DNA from: Pseudomonadota bacterium | GTDB taxonomy: Bacteria; Desulfobacterota; Desulfovibrionia; Desulfovibrionales; Desulfovibrionaceae | Reading direction: 5' to 3' | Assembly (NCBI GenBank): GCA_018816865.1 | Contig: JAHIUW010000025.1 | Location: forward strand, 1-64,000 | DNA: 64,000 bases | Shown here: one piece after another, positions 58,609-64,000 of the stretch | Layout: every line of letters starts with the position of its first letter | Position numbering within the stretch: position 1 is the stretch's first letter | Position numbers and translations under genes: made by a program | Notes under the pieces: model-generated | Database searches by the model: none | What the model was told of the DNA's origin: nothing | Seen by the model: only the letters and a program-made list of their open reading frames with translations

Positions 58609-60560
58609 TGGAAGGATTTTCGACCTTCGCCTCCATGGGGCTCATCGACATGATCACCGCGCCCCTGCGCAAGGTCAGGGCCAGCATGAAGAGCACCGAG
58701 GGCGGTGTCGCCAGCCTGGCCTCGCGCATGGGCAGGCTGGCGATGGCCATGGCCCCGGTGGCCATCGCCGCCGGAGTGGTGGTGGCTGTCTTCGCTGCAA
58801 CGGTGCTATCGACGGTGCAAACCCAAAAAGCCTTGGGTGAATTGGGCAGCGTAGGAGTGGCCGACTTCGCTGCAATGGAGGCTGCAGCCACCGACTTCTC
58901 CAACCGTTTTTCCGGGACCACGAAAAGCGACTTCCTCTTCGCGGCCTACGACATCAAATCCGGCATCAGCTCCCTGAGCGACGAGGGTGTGGCCCAGTTC
59001 ACCGGCCTGGCCGCCCTCACGGCCAAGGCGACCAAGGCCACCGTAAGTCAGATGACCGGGCTGTTCGCCACCGGTTACGGCATCTACAAGGGCTTCTATG
59101 CCGACATGAGCGACATGGAGTTTGGCGAGATGTTTTCTGCCGCCATGGCCGCCGGGGTGCAGCAATTCAAGACGGATGGCTCGAAGATGAGCCAGGCCAT
59201 CAGTACCCTGGGAGCGACGGCGACCAATGCCAACGTCGCTCTGGAAGAACAGGTGGCTATTCTGGGCATGCTCCAGGCCACCATGCCCGGAGCTGAGGCC
59301 GGAACCAAGTACAAAGCATTTCTCAACGCGGCGGCTTCAGGTGGGGCCAAACTGCGGCTGAACTTCTTAGACGCAAACAACCAACTCCTCTCCGTGCCAG
59401 CAATTCTGGAAAAAATGCGCAGCAAGTTTGGCCCCACCATCGACGCGATGGAAAAGATGCAGATCAAAAAGGCCTTTGGCACGGACGAAGCCGTGGCCTT
59501 TCTCGACCTCTTGTATTCCAAGACAGGCCAGCTCGCCGAGGGCATCACCTCGGTAGGCACGGCCATGAGCATGGGGTCTGAGTTCACGGAGAAGATGGCC
59601 AACCACATGAACAAAGACCTGGGTGCGGCTTCAGCTCTGGCCGGGCAGCAGTTCCACAATCTGTACGAAATCATCGGCAACGTGTTCGCTCCCGCCGTGA
59701 CCGTAGGATTTAAGTCCCTTTCCCCATTGATTCTGGCCCTGCAAAAGATCGCAGGTTCCACCGTGGGCAAGGTGCTGCTTTGGATCGTGGCGGTCGCCGC
59801 CATCCTTGTCCTGACCATGACGGCCTTGGCCGCCGGGACCTGGGCAGCTGCCACCGGATTTGCCTTCGTCAAAGCGCAACTCCTGATCTTCGCTTCCGCC
59901 ACCAAGCTGGCCGCAGCCGGGCAATGGCTGCTCAACATCGCCCTGAACGCCAACCCCATCGGCCTGATCGTTTTGGCCATCGCGGCGGTCATTGCCGGGC
60001 TGGTCGCTCTGTATACCTACTGTGAGCCGGTGCGAACGGCCTTGAACGATCTGTGGGGTTGGATCAGAGGGCTGTTTGATATCGACTTGACCGAAAGTGG
60101 CCGCAAGCTGATGAGCACGTTCATGGCGGGCATCCGCTCTTTGATCTCCGCCCCCATGGAACTGGTTAAATCCGGCCTCCAGGGGGTGCGCGACCTGCTG
60201 CCGTTTTCCGATGCCAAGATCGGCCCGCTGTCATCCCTGACCCTCTCCGGGACGCGGATGATGGAGACGCTGGGCAGCGGGATCCGCGCGGCGGCTCCGC
60301 AACTGGCGAACACCGCCGCCACCGCCCTGGGTGGCGTGGCCCTGGCTGCGAACGTGATGATGACTCCCGCCGTGGCCAGCCCTCGGGCGCTGGATGAATC
60401 CGTCCTGAAGACAAACAAGCAAATCACCGAACCCCAGGGCCGCACGTCGGGCAAGGGTGGAACAAGCATCACAATCAACACTCTCACGCTCTCCGGAATT
60501 CAGGATCCGGAAGGCTTCGTGGCAGCACTCCAAAAACTGGTGGAGAGTCACAATGGCTAG
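58605..60560 (+). CDS. tail tape measure protein
   Basis: This 651 residue protein sets tail length. It has an N-terminal helical section, a core QFKTDGSKMSQAISTLGATA (tape-measure TIGR01760 type) and strongly hydrophobic helices at about 400-480 (VGKVLLWIVAVAAILVLTMT, NPIGLIVLAIAAVIAGLVAL). The C-terminus ends ITINTLTLSGIQDPEGFVAA. The start ATGATG overlaps the chaperone's long-form stop. Its length predicts a tail of roughly 100 nm by the usual 1.5 angstrom per residue rule (rough estimate). Confidence 0.92.
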   Translation: MMEGFSTFASMGLIDMITAPLRKVRASMKSTEGGVASLASRMGRLAMAMAPVAIAAGVVVAVFAATVLSTVQTQKALGELGSVGVADFAAMEAAATDFSNRFSGTTKSDFLFAAYDIKSGISSLSDEGVAQFTGLAALTAKATKATVSQMTGLFATGYGIYKGFYADMSDMEFGEMFSAAMAAGVQQFKTDGSKMSQAISTLGATATNANVALEEQVAILGMLQATMPGAEAGTKYKAFLNAAASGGAKLRLNFLDANNQLLSVPAILEKMRSKFGPTIDAMEKMQIKKAFGTDEAVAFLDLLYSKTGQLAEGITSVGTAMSMGSEFTEKMANHMNKDLGAASALAGQQFHNLYEIIGNVFAPAVTVGFKSLSPLILALQKIAGSTVGKVLLWIVAVAAILVLTMTALAAGTWAAATGFAFVKAQLLIFASATKLAAAGQWLLNIALNANPIGLIVLAIAAVIAGLVALYTYCEPVRTALNDLWGWIRGLFDIDLTESGRKLMSTFMAGIRSLISAPMELVKSGLQGVRDLLPFSDAKIGPLSSLTLSGTRMMETLGSGIRAAAPQLANTAATALGGVALAANVMMTPAVASPRALDESVLKTNKQITEPQGRTSGKGGTSITINTLTLSGIQDPEGFVAALQKLVESHNG

Positions 60561-61074
60561 GGACGGATTGCTGACCTTCGAGGACGGAGTGATCCGCCTG
60601 GGTGGGGATGAGATCCCCGGCGTCCTGCACAGCTTGTCTGTGGGCTGCGAGGTGCGCTTCGACGAAGCCGAGCAGGACGCCATGAGTGGCAAAACCCGTA
60701 CCCCTCTGGGTTGGGGCGACGCCGCCGTGACCGTGATCCTGGATCTGCTCACCGACGCCACCAGCTGCTACGCTAAGCTCGCGGTACTGAACGGCCTGTT
60801 CAAGGGCTACGACAACGGCTCCAATCCCAAGGTCTACGACGTGGTCAATCCTCATCTGGTTGCCCGAGGGGTGCGCCAGGTGGTGTTCAGCGGCCTGACC
60901 TCCCAGGAGTCAGACAGCGACGACGTGATCCAGGCCAACCTGAAATTTGACGAACACCGACCGGCCATCGTGCAGGTCGAGCGCCGTGAGGCCTCCAAGG
61001 GCAGCGCCCCGGCCATCGATGCTGCGCCGGTCACGTCCTCCAGCTCCATCAGCACGGAAGGGGGTGGCAGATGA
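60553..61074 (+). CDS. baseplate/tail protein after the tape measure
   Basis: This 173 residue protein (ITLGGDEIPG-type: VIRLGGDEIPGVLHSLSVGC, TRTPLGWGDAAVTVILDL) is a beta-rich tail protein. Position between tape measure and hub is that of Mu gp43 / baseplate complex proteins. It starts overlapping the tape measure by eight bases. Confidence 0.74.
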   Translation: MARDGLLTFEDGVIRLGGDEIPGVLHSLSVGCEVRFDEAEQDAMSGKTRTPLGWGDAAVTVILDLLTDATSCYAKLAVLNGLFKGYDNGSNPKVYDVVNPHLVARGVRQVVFSGLTSQESDSDDVIQANLKFDEHRPAIVQVERREASKGSAPAIDAAPVTSSSSISTEGGGR

Positions 61075-61883
61075 GCGCCATCGCTGGAATCAACATAAGC
61101 GCCACCCTGGGCGGTCTGCGTGTGGACCGGTGCCCACGCCTGACCATCGAATCGGAACGTCATCGCCCGCTGTCTCTGGGGCAGATGCAGTTGCCCGATC
61201 CGGACGGCAGCCTCATCAACAACATCAGCCGAGGCATGGAAGCCTCCATCACCTTCGGCTATCGGGGCCAGACCCCGGCAACTTGGCGTGGCCAGGTGCA
61301 TGAGGTCACCAGGGGCATGGCGCGGGACCAGGTGGACGTGCGCATGCAGGGCCTAGCCGAATGGCCGTTGGCCTCCACCCTGATCACCGAGACCTGGATG
61401 GACGAAACCCCCGAGGCCATCCTGCGTTGGGCCGCTGGCCAGTGCGGTGTCAGCGTGGCCACTCTGGATTCTCCCGGGATCACCATCCCCCGGGTTGTGG
61501 CGTCCTCCATCCCGTTGTGGAAGCTGGCCGAACAGGTCGCGCATACCGTCCAGAAGGCCAGTGGCCAGGACATGAGCGCCTGGCCGCTGTGGCTGGGGGC
61601 CGACGGTCTGCATTGGGGTGACCATGACGAGCCCGGCGACGTGCCCGTTCTGGAAACCGGCAAGGGACTCATCACCCACAACCCCCTTCAGGACGGTGGC
61701 AGATCCTGGGGCGAAGTTGAAACGTTTCTGCTGCCCGGCTTCGCCCATTCCCGGCGCTTTCGCATCGTGGACAGCTGGCGCAGCATCCAAGCGCAGCCCC
61801 GGGCGCTGCGCGTGACCCATGAAGTCACGCCGGACAAGGCCCGCACCTGGATTCGCTACGGAGTTGAGCATGAGCGCTACTGA
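61071..61883 (+). CDS. baseplate hub protein (Mu gpP / gpD-like)
   Basis: This 270 residue protein resembles the late control D / gpP hub: PDGSLINNISRGMEASITFG, RGQVHEVTRGMARDQVDVRM and a C-terminal LRVTHEVTPDKARTWIRYG. It forms the cell-puncturing hub with the spike below. Overlaps both neighbours. Confidence 0.84.
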   Translation: MSAIAGINISATLGGLRVDRCPRLTIESERHRPLSLGQMQLPDPDGSLINNISRGMEASITFGYRGQTPATWRGQVHEVTRGMARDQVDVRMQGLAEWPLASTLITETWMDETPEAILRWAAGQCGVSVATLDSPGITIPRVVASSIPLWKLAEQVAHTVQKASGQDMSAWPLWLGADGLHWGDHDEPGDVPVLETGKGLITHNPLQDGGRSWGEVETFLLPGFAHSRRFRIVDSWRSIQAQPRALRVTHEVTPDKARTWIRYGVEHERY

Positions 61884-62595
61884 TTTGAAGACTCTGCTCA
61901 AGCGTGTGGTGGAGCTGGTGATGCCCGACTTGCGGGCCTACTACCGCGTCCCCAGGAAGGGCATCGTCGTCGCCACCTATGCCAGCGATGGGCACTACTG
62001 GGCAGACGTACGGCCCCTGCGCAATGACGACAGCGTGGACGAATCCGAGCCCATGATTCCCAAGGTGGAGATCCCGGTCCTCTGGGGCGGCCCGGAGCGT
62101 GGCGTGGTCTGCCCGCCCATGCCCGGCACCCTCTGCGACATCACCTATTACGACGGCGATCCCAACTATCCAAGAATCAGTAATTTTCGTTGGGCCGGGA
62201 ACAAGGCCCCGGCCTGCGAGGTGGGCGCGTTCGTGATCCAGGCCGATCCCGAGACCTACATCAAGATCGACGCTGTCAGGAAGATCCTCCAGATCACACC
62301 TGGCGACATCGAGACCAGAGCCGGAGGGGACAGCACAACCGAGATCGGCGGGGACAAGTCGGAAACCATCGGCGGCGTCTGGACCATCAAGGCTCCGCTC
62401 ATCATTCAGGAGGGCAATGTCCAGGCCACCGGCGCTGACGGCGCGGTCGGCACCGTCAGCTGCAAGGCCCACACTACTCAGGAAGGCAGTTTTGATCTGG
62501 TCGGGCCGATGATTGTGGACAGTCTGATCGTGCGCGGTGACGCGCAGATCGGCGGCAACTGCGACGCGGCCACCAGATCAGGGGGGACGATATGA
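61870..62595 (+). CDS. baseplate spike protein (Mu gp45 / gpV-like)
   Basis: This 241 residue protein has an N-terminal OB-like domain (YYRVPRKGIVVATYASDGHY, VLWGGPERGVVCPPMPGT) and C-terminal beta-helix repeats (GDSTTEIGGDKSETIGGVWT, then HTTQEGSFDLVGPMIVDSL). It is the membrane-piercing spike. It overlaps the hub gene by 14 bases. Confidence 0.86.
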   Translation: MSATDLKTLLKRVVELVMPDLRAYYRVPRKGIVVATYASDGHYWADVRPLRNDDSVDESEPMIPKVEIPVLWGGPERGVVCPPMPGTLCDITYYDGDPNYPRISNFRWAGNKAPACEVGAFVIQADPETYIKIDAVRKILQITPGDIETRAGGDSTTEIGGDKSETIGGVWTIKAPLIIQEGNVQATGADGAVGTVSCKAHTTQEGSFDLVGPMIVDSLIVRGDAQIGGNCDAATRSGGTI

Positions 62596-62600
62596 CGAGG

Positions 62601-63122
62601 CTACAGGGTGATGCCCAGCGCCAGGGCCACGGTCTTGAGCGCTGCCATAGGATCGTCCAGAGTCTTTTCGATGAGCTTGGTGGTGATCGTTTGCAGAACG
62701 GTGCCGGGAGCCTTGCTGATGGCCTCGCGGATGGCCCCTTTCTTTTTCTCGGGCAAGTCAGCGCGGAGCAAACCGGCCTCAATCATGCTGCGGATATTCT
62801 CCGCGTCGAATTTCACGGTCACGGTGTTCAGGATGGCCGACAGGCCCCCGTCGTTCTCAAGATGATCAATCCCAAGAGAAGATATTCTAAAGAAACCATT
62901 ACCATTATTTTCAAGCAATTTGTGCCCAGCGAGATAATTTGTATTAAATATAACACTCTGACGTTGTGTCTCGCTTATTGCCCCTACACCCAGTTCATAA
63001 AAGGCCCTAACCGCCAACGAGTGTTGATCGATGTGATTGGGGTAAGTGCTTTTCAGTGCTTCAAGGATCCTGCGTTGAATTTTCCTATCGACCACTTTTT
63101 CTTCTCCCTTTTCACCCCCCAT
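62601..63122 (-). CDS. reverse-strand moron inside the tail operon, unknown function
   Basis: This 173 residue protein is transcribed against all surrounding tail genes and is AT-richer. The N-terminus looks like a winged helix (KIQRRILEALKSTYPNHIDQ), and the C-terminal half (RISSLGIDHLENDGGLSAIL, VTVKFDAENIRSMIEAGLL) recalls a conserved prophage family of unknown role. ATG at MGGEKGEEK is chosen; a GTG nine codons further, behind AAGGGAG, may be used. The 66 base gap downstream and its own promoter on the right (about 63.1 kb) would let it act in the lysogen, perhaps in defence against other phages; that is inference. Confidence 0.75.
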   Translation of the reverse strand: MGGEKGEEKVVDRKIQRRILEALKSTYPNHIDQHSLAVRAFYELGVGAISETQRQSVIFNTNYLAGHKLLENNGNGFFRISSLGIDHLENDGGLSAILNTVTVKFDAENIRSMIEAGLLRADLPEKKKGAIREAISKAPGTVLQTITTKLIEKTLDDPMAALKTVALALGITL

Positions 63123-63160
63123 ACGTCCATTCAATCATCTTGTCATGCGGAGGTTCTCCA

Positions 63161-63595
63161 ATGAGCGGCGAAGTCTACGGCCAGGACATCCGCCTCGGCG
63201 CGGACTTTCAGGCGCTCGTGGCCGCCAACGGTGAGCTGGTGCTTTCGGACGGTGTGCAGACCGGCGAACAGGACGTGCGGCTCAGGCTGTTCACCCGCCT
63301 GGGCACCTTATTCTACGACGTAAATTTCGGCTCTCTGATCCACGACTGGATCCACGACGAGAACACGTCGACCAACCGCCTGGGCCTTGCGTCCGAGCTG
63401 GCCGTGCGCGTGGCGTTGGATTCACGGGTGGAGCCCGGCACCGTGGTCAGCTCGGTCCTCAGCTGGAACGAGACCGGCCTGGTGATCCAGGTCGCTTGGA
63501 CATTCATTGACGAGGACCATCCCAGCAACCTGGTGCTCGAAGTGGGCGAGGACGGAACAATCAGCGAGGTATTGCAGGATGTCGCTACCGATTAA
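63161..63595 (+). CDS. baseplate wedge protein (Mu gp46-like)
   Basis: This 144 residue protein has the GpW/gp46 pattern: YGQDIRLGADFQALVAANGE, EQDVRLRLFTRLGTLFYD and FGSLIHDWIHDENT. It joins gpJ in the wedge. It starts behind CGGAGG and overlaps gpJ by 17 bases. Confidence 0.86.
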   Translation: MSGEVYGQDIRLGADFQALVAANGELVLSDGVQTGEQDVRLRLFTRLGTLFYDVNFGSLIHDWIHDENTSTNRLGLASELAVRVALDSRVEPGTVVSSVLSWNETGLVIQVAWTFIDEDHPSNLVLEVGEDGTISEVLQDVATD

Positions 63596-64000
63596 CAAAA
63601 GCCTGAATGACATCCGTGCCCAGGTGTTCGGCCACGTTGAAGACGTGCAGAACGAATACCAGGCCAAGGGTTGGTTGCCGGGCAGGATGAACCTGAACAA
63701 GGGCGTGGTGCGTGGCCTGCTGGAAATCTTCTGCTGGGGCCTGTTCCAGCTCTATCTGTTCATGCAGGACAACCTCTGCCAGGCGTTCCCCCACATGGCC
63801 ACCGGGACCTGGCTGGACCTGCATTCCGAACAGGTGGAACTGCCACGCAAGTCGGCCACCAAGGCCCAGGGCGTGGTCTACTTCCTGCGCGAGGGAACCA
63901 CGGGCAACGTCCTGATCCCAGCCGGGCGCATTCTGCGCACACCCGCCGATGGCCAGGGCCAGGTCCGGCGCTTCGTGACCACCAAACAGGCGGTCATGCT
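63579..64000 (+). CDS. baseplate protein gpJ (Mu gp47-like), 5' part
   Basis: The first 140 codons run off the window. MSLPINKSLNDIRAQVFGHV, TGTWLDLHSEQVELPRKSAT and GTTGNVLIPAGRILRTPADG are typical of the baseplate J/gp47 family. It is expected to be about 350-400 residues long. The rest of the prophage lies to the right. Confidence 0.9.
   Translation, partial: MSLPINKSLNDIRAQVFGHVEDVQNEYQAKGWLPGRMNLNKGVVRGLLEIFCWGLFQLYLFMQDNLCQAFPHMATGTWLDLHSEQVELPRKSATKAQGVVYFLREGTTGNVLIPAGRILRTPADGQGQVRRFVTTKQAVM

Larger units (their letters stand above)
32563..64000 (+). mobile_element. Mu-like transposable prophage, left end to baseplate (right end not in window)
   Basis: A rightward phage genome begins inside rlmH at a TG dinucleotide (32563 or 32565), as expected for Mu-type ends. 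Content follows Mu order: repressor, MuA-like transposase, MuB-like ATPase, DUF3164, HU, GemA, endolysin, terminase, portal, MuF, protease/scaffold, capsid, gpG, sheath, tube, tape measure and baseplate genes. At least 31.4 kb is present; Mu-like genomes are usually 35 to 40 kb, so about 5 to 8 kb with tail fibre genes is probably missing. Morphogenesis genes look intact. Exact ends need the right junction. Confidence 0.95.

Overview
The window looks like a chromosome segment of a sulfate-reducing bacterium of the Desulfovibrio group (about 60% GC, inferred from gene families and base composition, not from a database match). Supporting signs are a Wolinella-type quinol:fumarate reductase next to a two-subunit class I fumarase, a nearby malic enzyme, a DUF4390-NtrY/NtrX-like two-component locus, and a Mu-like phage of the kind common in this group. 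The 5' end of a 16S rRNA gene sits at the left edge, reading leftward.

Layout, host part (1 to about 32,560): a 16S start preceded by an array of four to five regularly spaced promoters; a pseudouridine synthase; two small helical proteins and a family 9 glycosyltransferase; malic enzyme; a large protein of unknown function; an AraC-type regulator with an EamA exporter; a periplasmic solute-binding protein; the fumarase and fumarate reductase genes (frdCAB then fumarase alpha/beta, all on the minus strand); a Cache-GGDEF diguanylate cyclase; DUF362, exonuclease III and metallophosphoesterase genes; formyl-THF cyclo-ligase with a laccase-domain protein; an AT-rich orphan; a DUF2087 gene bracketed by copies of a structured repeat and of the ntrX 3' end; and the NtrX / HD-GYP / TIGR01777 / NtrY / DUF4390 series on the minus strand. 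The fumarate and malate enzymes fit fumarate respiration or fumarate/malate disproportionation.

Layout, prophage part (about 32,563 to beyond 64,000): a Mu-like transposable prophage has inserted into rlmH, leaving a gene cut after about 108 codons. Its left end carries repeated GAGAAA motifs. Then come two exported moron-type proteins and an S24 repressor on the minus strand, a regulatory gap, and a rightward early operon: HTH proteins, MuA-like DDE transposase, MuB-like ATPase, DUF3164, HU, a long run of small mostly unknown proteins, and GemA (gp16). A strong terminator at 44.4 kb closes the early block. The late block runs endolysin, holin-like membrane proteins, small and large terminase, portal, MuF with a C-terminal toxin-like domain, protease with nested scaffold, decoration protein, major capsid, connector genes, sheath, tube, tail chaperones joined by a -1 frameshift, tape measure, and baseplate genes up to gpJ, cut by the window edge. 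One gene in the tail cluster (62.6 to 63.1 kb) points backwards.

The strongest candidates for something poorly described are the family of covarying palindromic elements (four or five copies), the ntrX-tail duplication around DUF2087, the MuF-toxin fusion, the reversed tail-cluster gene and the lysogen-side exported pair. All family names are from sequence pattern recognition; no search was run.
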